Assembly: GCA_963758025.1 (NCBI GenBank)
Contig: CAVWUA010000006.1
Location: forward strand, 62,001-126,000
DNA: 64,000 nt
Direction of reading: 5' to 3'
From: CAVWUA01 sp963758025
GTDB lineage: Bacteria > Planctomycetota > Planctomycetia > Isosphaerales > Isosphaeraceae
Shown here: positions 31,461-43,752 of the stretch, in pieces
Numbering within the stretch: the stretch's first letter is position 1
Layout: the number at the start of each line of letters is the position of its first letter
Made by a program: the position numbers and the translations under genes
The notes under the pieces: generated by a model
Told to the model about the DNA's origin: nothing
The model's input: the letters and a program-made list of their open reading frames with translations, nothing else
Databases searched by the model: none

Positions 31461-32735
31461 ATGAGCGTCGAGACGGATGGAACCGGCTCGACCGGCGAGC
31501 CGATCTGGGCACGCCCTTACCGACCGGCCTGGATGCGTCTGTTCAATGCGACCGGAAGGGTTCTGGAACGGCTGGGCGTGGGCGGATCGCCGATGGACCC
31601 AGCGGAACTGATGTCCGCCGCGGAGCGCCGGACCGGGCTCTCGGACTGGGGCGATGGCCGGTTCCGTGAAGGGCTGACGATCCTGGTCGAGTCGTTCAAC
31701 GCCGGTTCGTCGACCCCCTTCGGCCGGCTCTTCTTCCGCACCTTCTGCGTGAACCTTCTGGTGAGCCGCCTCCGCATTCAGGACGACCTGAAGCGGCACC
31801 CGGAGATCCTCGACGTACCGATCCGCCGCCCGCTGTTCATCGTCGGGCTACCCCGGAGCGGCACGACCTTGCTGCATCGGCTGATGGCTCAGGACCCCCG
31901 CGCCCGCACGTTGCGGACGTGGGAGACGATGGAGCCCTCGCCACCGCCCCGGACAGAAACTTACGAGACCGACCCGCGGATCGGCCGGGCGCGACGGTCG
32001 ATCAAGGGCCTGTACGCCCTCGCCCCGCAGATCCGGGCGGCCCATAATTTCGAGGCGGACCAGCCCGAGGAGTGCAACCAGCTCTTCGCCAACATGTTCG
32101 CGGCGGCCATACTGGGCTACATGTTCGACGTGCCGGAGTACGTCGAATGGCTGGGGCAGACCGGTCACGTCGAGAACTACGCCGAGTTCCGCCGGCAGCT
32201 TCAGCTCCTCTCGTGGCGCTGTCCGGGGGACCACTGGCTCCTGAAGGCCCCCGCGCACCTGTTCAGCCTCGATGCGGTGCTGGCGAATTTCCCCGACGCC
32301 AGCCTCGTCGTGACCCACCGCGACCCGCTCAAGGCCGTCCCTTCAGCGTGCAGCCTGGCCGCGGCATTACGGGGAATCACCACCGACCTCGTGGACCTTC
32401 GTCGCCTCGGCGCGGACATCACCGAGGTCCTGGCCGTCGGTGTCGAGCGGGCCCTGTCCCTCCGCGAGACGACCGACCCGGCCCGGTTCTTTGATGTGCC
32501 CTATGCCGCGCTCACGGCCGACCCGATCGAGGTCATCCAGGGGGTTTACCGCCACTTCGACTACCCGTTTACCCCGGGATTCGCGGATCGGATGAAACAC
32601 TGGCTCGCGGAGAACCCCCAGCACAAACACGGGGTCCATCGCTATAGCCCCGAACAGTTCGGGCTCAATCCCGCCGCGATCCATGAGCGATTTGCCGGGT
32701 ATCGCGCCTGGATGACGGACCATCTTCCGGCGTGA
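31461..32735 (+). CDS. Sulfotransferase family protein
   Basis: The product has 424 residues. The 5'-phosphosulfate loop is the textbook GLPRSGTTLLHRLM near residue 135, and the 3'-phosphate motif is VVTHRDPLKAVPSACSL near 275. The region between carries WETMEPSPP and helices with conserved YAEFRR and LLKAPAHLFSLDAV, all typical of the Sulfotransfer_3 group. The donor is PAPS; the acceptor is unknown (glycan, lipid or peptide). The start ATG 31461 follows GAAGAAGGGG. It lies 44 bp past pheT. No signal peptide was seen, so it acts inside the cell or at the inner membrane face. Confidence 0.93.
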   Translation: MSVETDGTGSTGEPIWARPYRPAWMRLFNATGRVLERLGVGGSPMDPAELMSAAERRTGLSDWGDGRFREGLTILVESFNAGSSTPFGRLFFRTFCVNLLVSRLRIQDDLKRHPEILDVPIRRPLFIVGLPRSGTTLLHRLMAQDPRARTLRTWETMEPSPPPRTETYETDPRIGRARRSIKGLYALAPQIRAAHNFEADQPEECNQLFANMFAAAILGYMFDVPEYVEWLGQTGHVENYAEFRRQLQLLSWRCPGDHWLLKAPAHLFSLDAVLANFPDASLVVTHRDPLKAVPSACSLAAALRGITTDLVDLRRLGADITEVLAVGVERALSLRETTDPARFFDVPYAALTADPIEVIQGVYRHFDYPFTPGFADRMKHWLAENPQHKHGVHRYSPEQFGLNPAAIHERFAGYRAWMTDHLPA

Positions 32736-32940
32736 TCCCGGACGTCGCGTCTCGGGGCGACGTCCGGATCGGTTGTGTGTTAAACCGATCCGCTGACGCG
32801 CAGACGACACAGTTCGGACGGCACGTATGAGGCTCCGATGCGTCCTTGGCCCGGCTCAACTGCGTGATCAGGACCACAACGCCGATCACAAGGGCGAAGT
32901 AAACCCAGGGGTTGTCCAGACAACGGAGAATCCGACTCAT
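32665..32940 (-). CDS. Small membrane protein (putative)
   Basis: About 91 residues from ATG 32940, with AGGAAAGG three bases upstream. It has one strong TM helix (WVYFALVIGVVVLITQL) after a short positive N-terminus, then a hydrophilic tail with a CRPNCVVC cluster. The tail overlaps the sulfotransferase 3' end on the other strand by 71 bp. The ribosome site and helix support it, but the tail composition is GC-driven and conservation is unknown. Confidence 0.4.
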   Translation of the reverse strand: MSRILRCLDNPWVYFALVIGVVVLITQLSRAKDASEPHTCRPNCVVCASADRFNTQPIRTSPRDATSGITPEDGPSSRRDTRQIAHGSRRD

Positions 32941-33104
32941 CGACCTTTCCTGACAAGTCCACTGGTGAATGACCTCCGGCAAACCGGGCTGAGCATCAAC
33001 CCGAGCGCATGAGATCAACCCAACTATTACTGTCAACTACCGTCAATCCACACATGGTATAGTATAGTCGAAAAACGGCCCCGACGACCGACAGGCCGCC
33101 AACA

Positions 33105-36360
<3,256 letters not shown>

Positions 36361-36766
36361 CGCATCCTCTAAGTCTGCGCCGTCATCGTCATTGGGTTCG
36401 TTCGGTAATTCGTTCGAAACTGGCGGGGGGTTCGAGAGTTATGTCGAAAATGCAGACCTCTCGCAAAGACGCCAAGACGCAAAGGGTCGCAAAGGAAGAA
36501 TGAGAAGATGGGGGGTTGAGCTTGAATAGTGGGAGAAGACCTCTCGCAAAGGCGCCAGGCCGCAAAGGATCGCAAAGCAGCAGAATAAGTTACCGAGAGC
36601 CCCCTAACAGCCAATGCACCCCGAACCTCCTCGTTCCGCGTCTTTCAACATCACAACCACGCCACTAACACGTTTTTTGCCCATTTGGCACAGATGTCAC
36701 AAATTTCGCAATCATTCTATTTCCAAAAAGCGAGAGCCGTTTTTGTTGCGCTCATTACGTAAGAAT
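36361..36766. other. Intergenic region upstream of mfd with a duplicated 40-bp element
   Basis: The 400-bp gap between mfd and the receiver-like protein is the least GC-rich stretch nearby. Besides the direct repeat at 36455-36577, I see no gene. The AT-rich 36640-36780 part contains several short A/T runs that could hold minus-strand termination for the receiver-like gene. Promoters for mfd are expected close to 36361. Confidence 0.4.
36455..36577. repeat. Two 40-bp direct repeats of the TCGCAAAG type
   Basis: Copies at 36455-36494 and 36538-36577 match at 36 of 40 bases. Both begin GACCTCTCGCAAAG and end TCGCAAAG. Elements built of CGCAAAG and GCCAAG words recur in intergenic regions of many bacterial genomes. 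These are spaced 83 bp apart with no terminal inverted repeat or ORF. Confidence 0.75.
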
Positions 36767-37629
36767 TTATCGTGCCGAACGGTCGGCTGTATCCGAGGAC
36801 GGGGGTTTTTTCGGACCGGAGGATTGTAGGAAACGGGAGCCGGATCGTCCAAGAGGCGCGGGGGGGTGTCGGTGAGCGGAGTCGGCGAGGTTGCGATGCA
36901 ATGGAGGTGCCGGGCGGAGCGGGGCGGCGAGCCGGTCGAGCACGTAGGCCAGGTCGGCCGGATCGCACGGTAGGTCCAGACACGCGGCGGCGCCCCGCGC
37001 GGGCCTCGGCCACGAGAGCTCGGTCGGCGAACCCGAACAGCGTCACCACGGGCCGGTGCCGCGCCTGTCGGGAGAGAATGGTTTCCCATCCCTCCTCAAG
37101 CACCGGGACATCCCAGACGACCAGAGCACCTTCCGGGGCTTCGTCCCAGTCGCGGGCCATCTCCGGAGGATAACCGGCCGCGCGGCAGGTCTCGGCCAGA
37201 ACGAGCCGGAGGTCGAACAGGCGGCTGATGACCGCCACGCGGGGACGAGGGATGTCGAACGGCGGAGGTTCGATCCCCAGATACCGCCCGATGACCTCGG
37301 CGGCCGTGGCTTCGGGAAGAATCACATCGACCACCCCGGCGCAACGCTCGACCAGATGATAACGAGCGAACGGCCCGAGGCAGAGCACGATCTTGAGCGC
37401 TCCCCCCGGCCCCGCGCGGTCGCTCCGCAGCCGTCGGAGTTGCAGCAGGTCGGTTTCCGTCAGCGTCGCGCGATGGAGCACGAGGGTCTGAACGCCCTCA
37501 AGTTCGCTCGAACCCCTCCTCAACACACCGCAAACGGCGCGTCTCGGCCGGCAGTGCGTCGGCCAGAGCAGCGACCCAGGGATCATCCAGATCGCCCGAG
37601 AAGACGGTCGAGGACGTGGGGAGGGCCAT
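36767..37629 (-). CDS. Tandem degenerate receiver-like protein (2 frameshifts)
   Basis: About 287 codons. The start MALPTSSTVF at ATG 37629 lies about eight bases after GGAGG; frame breaks are near 37505 and 36990. Two CheY-like modules are suggested. The first has QTLVLHRATL and KIVLCLGPFARYHLVERC, then an ILPEATAAEVIGRYL helix. The second opens RPRVAVISRLFDLRLVLAE, has LVVWDVPVLEEG and VVTLFGFADRALV, and ends CLDLPCDPADLAYVLDRL. The acidic pocket and phospho-acceptor Asp of true receivers are not clearly present, so these look like pseudo-receivers. A Pro/Ser/Arg tail follows. No output domain or kinase is adjacent. Confidence 0.62.
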
Positions 37630-38220
37630 TGCGGCGGGACCTCCATGCCCCTTTTAGGAGTTTCGCCAGAATTAACTGTACGAGTTGCCTTGTCACCCGA
37701 AGACAATTGGCACAGCTTATTCTGGCAAGGCGACCTAGAGGCGATCCGGGAAGCCCCGGAGGGGCGTCAGTGAATAGCCAGGGGCGTCAGCCCCTGGAAC
37801 AGATCCAGGAGCCTGTTCCCTTCACACAAGCCCCGGAGGGGCGACAGAAGCCGATTCCCTGTAAGAGTTTCTGTCGCCCCTCCGGGGCTCGATGGACATG
37901 GGAGATCCCATCCAGGGGCTGACGCCCCTGGCTATTCACTGACGCCCCTCCGGGGCTTATCTGGTCTCGTTCCAGGGTCGACGCCCCTGGCGAGGAACGG
38001 TCGCCCGCCGGGGCTTTCTCCGTTCCAGGGGCTGACGCCCCTGGCTACGAACGGCCGCCCCGCCGGGGCTTTCCGGATCGCCTCTGACACGTCGCGGACG
38101 CTACCAGAACCGGCCCCATGCGGCAAGCGGAATGCGCCTCAAGCGATGTCCGCCTAATCGACGAAATTCGCTCCGATCACCCATCTTACGCGATTGCGTC
38201 AAACCGCCTCATTGGCTCTT
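37630..38220. other. Intergenic repeat cluster between receiver-like and MBL genes
   Basis: The 590-bp gap is mostly GC-rich palindromic repeats (37752-38075, listed separately). Outside the repeats, 38090-38220 has no gene or clear signal. No tRNA or att-like site was found. Confidence 0.5.
37752..38075. repeat. GCCCCGGAGGGGC inverted-repeat array with 46-bp perfect arms
   Basis: A 46-bp arm at 37752-37797 is the exact reverse complement of 37912-37957. A 21-bp inner pair nests inside it (37829-37849 with 37869-37889). All are built from AGCCCCGGAGGGGCG plus a CCAGGGGCTGACGCCCC word, which is itself palindromic. A 23-bp word of the same kind recurs at 37912-37934 and 38025-38047, and diverged GCCGGGGCTTT words follow to 38075. 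RNA from either strand would fold into a cruciform-like structure. Confidence 0.85.
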
Positions 38221-38902
38221 TCAATCGAGCCGATGCAGACCGGCGTTCTGACCGACGTAGGGGTTCTGCTGCTTCTCGGCCCCGATCGTCGTCGCGGGGC
38301 CGTGGCCGGGGAGGACCAGGGTCGCGTCGGGGAGCGTGAACAGCTTCTCCCGGATGCCCGAGAGCAAACTCTCGGCGCTGCCGCCGGGGAAATCGACGCG
38401 GCCGACAGAGCCGCAGAAGAGGACGTCGCCGCCCAGGACGAACGGCGGGTCGAATCCGTCGGCGATGAAAACGACCGAGCCGGGGCTGTGGCCGGGGATC
38501 TCCCGAACCAGGAACGAGAAGCCCGCCAGGTCGATCCGCTGGCCGTCCTCGACCAGGAGGTCGGCGGGCGGGCTGGAGAGCTGCAACCCGAACGGTGCGC
38601 TGAGGTTCGCGTCGGCGTCGCTGAGCAGATGCAGCCTCGTTCCGGCCGATGACCAGGGGGGCATCGGGATACGCCTGTTTGAGCGGGCCGTTGCCCGCGA
38701 TGTGGTCGGCATGGCCGTGCGTGTTCAGGATCGCCGCCACGCGGAGACCGTGGCGCTGGAGCATCTCCTGGATCGCCACCACGTCGAACCCCGGATCGAC
38801 GACGAGGGCCTCGTCCCGCCCGCGCAGCCAGAGGATGTACGCGATCTCCTCGAAGGGCATGGAGACAACCGACTCGATCACGTAATCCGCGCTGCTGGCC
38901 AT
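38221..38902 (-). CDS. Metallo-beta-lactamase-fold hydrolase (1 frameshift)
   Basis: About 227 codons from ATG 38902 behind AGGAGG; the frame breaks near 38645. The zinc motif THGHADHIAG lies near residue 60, then GHSPGSVVF, GGDVLF and the closing GHGPAT. These supply the His and Asp ligands of the glyoxalase II-like branch. The probable reaction is thioester or other ester hydrolysis (hydroxyacylglutathione hydrolase-like); the true substrate is not shown. There is no signal peptide. The broken region reads GRNEA, then LHLLSDADANL. Confidence 0.9.
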
Positions 38903-39431
38903 CCGGGACCTCCTCCTGTGGCGACCGCGACGGGTTGGGCTGGGCCGTGCGGGACTTCTCGGAGAGGCGAGCTTACCAGATCCTCCGCCCGGCATCCGCG
39001 CCGGTTCCGCTCGAATTGTAAAACTTCCAGCGATCCCCTGGTAAAGATGACACGCGACGCCCCACGGATCGATCCTCCCGGTGGCCGGATCATTGCCAGG
39101 ACCGATCCAGATTCTCACAAAGCGGGCGATCTCCCCCTTTTTCTTTGATGGCTTGCCATTTGCATGATACAGTCGCATACCTTCACCGACATGAGAGTTA
39201 ACTTGCCAGCATGGTCGATGGCGCAGGGGCTGACGGCTTGAGACTCGGTTATCCGCGATTTCGCCAACCCCTCTCTTCCCATCAATCTTGCTGGATTCGA
39301 GACAACCTCGACGGTGTAGGGCCGACTCGCGCCACGGTCGGGCTGAGCTGCCGCTTTCCGGTTGTTCGCCCGCAAGTGGCCCCTTCGACATCCCCCTCCC
39401 GGCATTCACCGGTGGAAGGATCGGCATATCC
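38903..39431. other. Non-coding stretch before the DUF1571 gene
   Basis: About 530 bp. The 39110-39200 part is AT-richer and probably includes the promoter for the DUF1571 gene, but no convincing -35/-10 pair was fixed. No conserved ORF or RNA was recognised. The long open frames here read as composition artefacts. Confidence 0.35.
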
Positions 39432-40575
39432 ATGGGCAATCCCACCAAATCCGCGAACTTTCTTCGCCTCGCATTCGGCGTGAGCGTTCTGACGATGATC
39501 GGTCTCGCCGTGGCGACGGCCGGCGAACAGGGCGTGCATTTCTATTCGACCGCCGCGCCTCCCGTTGATTATCCCGGCCCGAAACCAACCTTGCTGGCGC
39601 TGGCCGATCCGGTCGCCGCCGCCCCTTCTGAAGCGGTTCTCGACGACCTCCCGCCCCTGGGTTCCCCCGCGGAGTCCGCGATTCCCGCGCCGGGGGCAAC
39701 CCCTTCGCCCGAGCCGACTCCCGTGGCGGAGGCACCGACGGCCCCGCGCACCGCCGACGACCTCCCGACGCTGGAGCCCACCCCCGAGAACCAGGGAACG
39801 ACGCGGCTGGCCTCGGCCCCATCGGAGACGATGCCTCGTCCGAGGCCCGCGCCCGAGCCGGAGTTGACCGCCACGCCCCCCGACCCGATCGACCAGGCCA
39901 AGCAGGCCATCGCCGCGTGCCGTGCCCGGTTCGCGCAGGTTCAGGATTATACCTGCACGTTTTACAAGCGTGAGCGGATCGGCGGTCGGATGTCGTCGCA
40001 GCACATCATGGCGATGAAGGCGCGAACCCAGCCCAAGAGCGTGTACTTCAAGTTCGTGCAGCCGAACGCCGGGCGCGAGGCGATCTACGTCGCGGGTCGG
40101 CACAGCGGCAAGGCCCTGGTGCACGACGTCGGGCTGGGCAAGCTGATCGCCGGGACGCTGGCGCTGGACCCCCGCTCGTCGATGGCGATGGAGGATTGCC
40201 GTCACCCGATCACCGATGCGGGGCTGGACCACCTGATCGAGGAGGTTTACGAGCGCTGGGAGGCGGAACTGCAACCGGGTGAGAGCCTCGTCAAGATCAC
40301 GCCGGGCGTTCGCGTGGCCAACCGTCCCTGCACGATGATCGAATCGACGCATCCGGTGAAGCGGCCGAACTACCTGTTCCATCAGGTGAAGCTTTACATC
40401 GACAACGAACTCGGCTTGCCGATCCGGTTCGAAGCCTACGACTGGCCCCAACCGCGCCGGAACCGGCCCGGTCCTGATGGAGGAGTACACGTACATCAAC
40501 CTACGGTTGAATACGGGCCTGCGAGAAGGGGATTTTGACCCGAGAAACAAGCAGTATTCCTTCGGGCGGTTCTGA
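39432..40575 (+). CDS. Secreted DUF1571 domain protein with Pro-rich linker (1 frameshift)
   Basis: About 381 codons. ATG 39432 follows GGAAGG; a hydrophobic segment (LAFGVSVLTMIGLAVATAG) acts as signal or anchor. Residues 30-150 are low-complexity Pro/Ala/Thr (PSPEPTPVAEAP). The DUF1571 domain then starts near ACRARFAQVQDYTCTFYKRE, with MAMKARTQPKSVYFKF and YVAGRHSGKALVH, and later HPVKRPNYLFHQVK and LYIDNELGLPIRFEAYDWP. The frame breaks near 40468 and resumes VLMEEYTYINLRLN to the stop. DUF1571 proteins are secreted beta-rich lipoprotein-carrier-like proteins common in planctomycetes; no reaction is known. A strong terminator follows. Confidence 0.9.
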
Positions 40576-40634
40576 TCGGATCGCGGCCCGTCCCGGCATC
40601 GATCACGGACGTTGCAACCTCCTCAGACGTTTCG

Positions 40635-40683
40635 AACGGGAGACGCGCCAGACCCGCGGGCGCGTCTCCCGTTTCGTTGTTTG
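40635..40683 (+). terminator. Rho-independent terminator after DUF1571 gene
   Basis: AACGGGAGACGCGCC (40635-40649) pairs perfectly with GGCGCGTCTCCCGTT (40659-40673) around a 9-nt loop. The T-rich run TTTCGTTGTTT follows. It lies 60 bp past the DUF1571 stop. Confidence 0.8.
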
Positions 40684-41119
40684 GACGCCCGGAGTCGAGA
40701 GCCTCACCTCCCAACCGGAGCGAGACCGGGGCCGGTCGCGCCAGACTGATATTCTCGGCACGATCCTCACGATCCAACCCCGGCTGGCCGATACTACGCT
40801 CAGGCAAACGGCCCGCGCTCGGAAGGGGCGGGCCATGGATCGGCGGGTTTCGTGGAATGGCCACGCCGACAGGGCAAGAAGGCAGGAAGCGGGCTTGGCA
40901 GGTGGGGGGGGCTTCGATAGAATCCGCCTCGCCTCGGGGGTCGCCGGTGTCAGTCCACGGAAACGGACGCTCGGGGGCCACAAATCGGGGTGTCACTTCC
41001 TCAACGGATCAATCACCCCCTGCCGAGTCCTGGGTCTGTCGCGGCCGTCGATCCCCTTCGTGCGCCTCGAGGGGGGACCGGTCGCCGTCCCAATGTCCAA
41101 GGATGGAAGGAGAGGCTCG
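40684..41119. other. Leader region of the RimI-like gene
   Basis: About 435 bp with no convincing gene. The AAGGAGAGG-like site just before 41120 serves the acetyltransferase. No hairpin, RNA or repeat was found apart from runs of G/C. Confidence 0.35.
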
Positions 41120-41665
41120 ATGAGCACGGTCCCGACCCCAAAGGCTCCGGTCCGCGTGCATATTCGCTGGATGATTCGTCGCGACATGCCCGAAGTTCTC
41201 GCCATCGAGCACGGCAGTCAAGAATTTCCCTGGTGCGAGGAAGAATTCCTCCGGGTGCTCCGTCAGCGCAACTGTATCGGCATGGTCGCCGAGCACGGCG
41301 AGCGGGTTGTCGGCTTCATGATCTATGAGCTGCACAAGTCGAAGCTCCGGGTCCTGAACTTCGCCGTTCACCCCGAGTTCCGCCGTCAGGGCGTCGGCCG
41401 CCAGATGGTCGCCAAGCTGGTCAGCAAGCTGTCGAGCCATCGCCGGACCCGGATCGTCCTGATGGTTCGCGAGTCGTACTTGCAGGCCCAGCTTTTCTAC
41501 CGGGTCATGGGCTTCCGCGCCTCGGAGGTCATCCGCGAATACTTCGAGGATACCGGCGAGGACGGCTACACGATGCAGTATCTCCACGACGAGTCGGTGG
41601 CCGCGGAACGAGTCGAGGCCCCCGTCAACCGGATCGCCCGGCATCTCGAAAATCACGACATGTGA
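41120..41665 (+). CDS. rimI: GNAT acetyltransferase, RimI-like
   Basis: The product has 181 residues. The ATG at 41120 lies after GGAAGGAGAGG. The GNAT fold is clear: IRWMIRRDMPEVLAIE, WCEEEFLRVLRQRN, VGFMIYELHKSKLRVLNFAVHPE, the acetyl-CoA pyrophosphate loop RRQGVGRQMVAKL, and the C-terminal RESYLQAQLFYRVMGFRA. It is likely a ribosomal-protein-alanine N-acetyltransferase or related protein N-acetyltransferase. It has a C-terminal extension of about 25 residues beyond usual RimI. Longer upstream frames (to 40535) read as GC-rich artefacts and lack a ribosome site. Confidence 0.85.
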   Translation: MSTVPTPKAPVRVHIRWMIRRDMPEVLAIEHGSQEFPWCEEEFLRVLRQRNCIGMVAEHGERVVGFMIYELHKSKLRVLNFAVHPEFRRQGVGRQMVAKLVSKLSSHRRTRIVLMVRESYLQAQLFYRVMGFRASEVIREYFEDTGEDGYTMQYLHDESVAAERVEAPVNRIARHLENHDM

Positions 41666-42081
41666 TCGAACCTTGATGCTCCGCGTCGGGCCGGATGTGT
41701 CGTCCGGAAGCTCTCGGAGCGGCCGGCACTCCCGGCCCGACGCCCCCTTCTCCCGCCACTCCCCCCTCCCCCGCCTCTCTCATTGGCGGTGGAATCACCG
41801 CGCGGCACCAGCCGAGCACTCGCGAGCCTTCCGTCGCTCGTTTGTGCGAACATGGATAACCCACTCCGCGTTCCCCGCGCGATTCCTCCCGCCGCCCCGA
41901 AATCGCAAACCTTTATAAAGCCGAAACTTGCGACCGACAAGCGCCGCGAACCCGTGGCCCCGGCATAAGGTTTGCTTAAACATTCCCACCACAAGGTTGC
42001 GTGGACGGGATTCGGCCGTGCCGGACCGTGGATGAGATCTCGATCCATGTGTCTTGATTTTCAATGCGAGCAGAGGAATTC
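41666..42081. other. Intergenic region between rimI and RND adaptor
   Basis: The 416-bp gap contains a hairpin at 41683-41743 and otherwise C-rich, low-complexity sequence. No ORF is convincing. The promoter of the efflux genes is expected near its right end. Confidence 0.35.
41683..41743 (+). other. 12-bp stem hairpin after rimI
   Basis: GCGTCGGGCCGG at 41683-41694 pairs perfectly with CCGGCCCGACGC at 41732-41743, with a 37-nt loop that has a small internal stem. No T-tract follows, so termination is possible but unproved. It lies 18 bp past the RimI-like stop. Confidence 0.45.
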
Positions 42082-43723
42082 ATGTCCTGGTTTGGCAGGC
42101 AGATCTCACAACGTCGGGTTCTCTGGTTCGCGGGCGGTCTCGTGCTGGCCACGGTGGTGGCGGGCGGTGTGTGGATCTGGAACCCTTGGGCCGAGGAGGA
42201 GACGGAAAAGTCGCCGGAACCGGAACGGGTGGCGGCCAGTCCCGAGACATCGCCGGGCCGCGAGCCGGTCGTTCGGGTGAGCCGGGAGCAGCAGAAGGCG
42301 CTTGGGGTCGAGACGGCGGAGGTTCAGCTCGGCGAGGTCAGCGCCGTGCTCGAGGCGCCGGGGATCGTCCGCCCGGACGAATCGCAGTATGCGTTCATCA
42401 CCCCGAGGGCCGAGGGGATCGTCCGTTCGGTCTCGGCGCAGATCGGCCAGTACGTTCAGGAGGGGGACCTGCTGGCGAGGATCGATAGCACCCGCGTCGC
42501 GCAGGCGCGGCTCGACCTGATCGACGCGCTGCAACAACTGGAGATTGCCCGGGCCAAGCTGAACTGGCAGGAGACGGTCTATCAGAACTCGCTGCAGATG
42601 ATCGAGGACCTTCAGAAGGGCCTCAAGCCCGAGGAGATCCAGCAGCGATTCGAGGACCGGCCGGTCGGCCAGACGCGGGAAGAACTGCTCAAGGCATATG
42701 CCCAGTATTACCTCTCGAATATCACGCGAGAGCGTTACGAGAACCTCCAGGAGAAGGACGCCGTTCCGCTGGAGGTGTACCAGGAGAAGAAGGCGCAGTA
42801 CGAGGTGGACCTGGCGACGTTCCAGGGCTTGATGGACCGCATGAGCTACGAGGTCACGCTCGATTACACCCAGGCGCGCCAGGCCCTGCGCGAGGCCCGG
42901 ACGTCGGTGAAGGTGGCCCGCGAGACGCTCCGGGTGCTGGGGGTCTCGGTCGATGAGATCGTCGAGCAGTTCGAGACGGGCGACCCTGACCGGGGACGAT
43001 CCCCAGGTCAAACCCAAGGAGACGCTGGAGGAGGCCGCCGAGGCGGCGATTTCCCCCTCGCGCGACGTCTCCGAACTGATGGAGGCCCATGGCCTCCCGG
43101 TCAGCACGTATGATGTTCGCGCGCCGTTCGACGGCACGATCCTGGAGCGCGAGCAGGTCGTCCCGGGGATCGTCGTGGATGGCTCGCACCACATCTTCAC
43201 GATGGCGAACCTCTCGGAAGTCTGGATCGAGGCGCACGTCCATGAGAGCGACTTCGACCTGCTCGAACGCAGCGCGGGGGGCCTGGTCGAGTTCACCTCG
43301 CCGGCCTACCCGGAGCGGACGTTCGAGGGGCGCGTGCTCTATACCGGGGACCTCGTGGACGAGAAGAGCCGGACCGTCCGCCTGCTGGCGACCGCCAGGA
43401 ACGCCTATGGCCGCCTGAAGCCGGGGATGTTCGTCAACGTCCAGATCCACGCCCCCGACGCGCTCAAGCTGCCGGAGATCCCCGAAACCGCGCTGCTGAC
43501 CGACGGCCGGATTCATTACGTCTATGTTCAGGTCGCCCCCGAGGAATTCGCCCGGCACGACGTGAAGATCGGCAACCGAGAGAACGGCCACGTGGCGATC
43601 CAGAGCGGCCTGAAGCCGGGCGAGCGGGTCGTCGTGCGAGGGGCCTTCGGTCTCAAGGCGAAGGCGGAGGCCCAGCAGGTCGGCCAGTTGCCCGATCCAG
43701 AACCCTCCGGCGACGGACGATAA
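42082..43723 (+). CDS. RND efflux periplasmic adaptor (CusB/HlyD type, 1 frameshift)
   Basis: About 547 codons with a break near 42985. The N-terminal membrane anchor is VLWFAGGLVLATVVAGG. Next are a beta-barrel/lipoyl half (APGIVRPDESQYAFITPRAEG, QIGQYVQEGDLLARID) and a long helical hairpin with coiled coil (LEIARAKLNWQETVYQN). The second half restores the lipoyl domain (YDVRAPFDGTILEREQVVPG), then a beta-barrel (LSEVWIEAHVHESDFDLL) and the membrane-proximal domain (LKPGERVVVRGAFG). It would link the RND pump to an outer-membrane channel, which is not in this window. The pump gene starts 30 bp downstream. No metal-binding Met cluster is evident. Confidence 0.9.
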
Positions 43724-43752
43724 GCCCCGGCGCATCGAGGAGTCCATTCGCG

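Noticed and set aside
33036..33104. Regulatory site in the AT-rich stretch with repeated TATAGT words
   Set aside because: The words are short and no promoter spacing could be fixed for either flanking gene.
37752..38075. CRISPR array
   Set aside because: The repeats are inverted and irregularly spaced, with no unique equal-length spacers and no cas genes.
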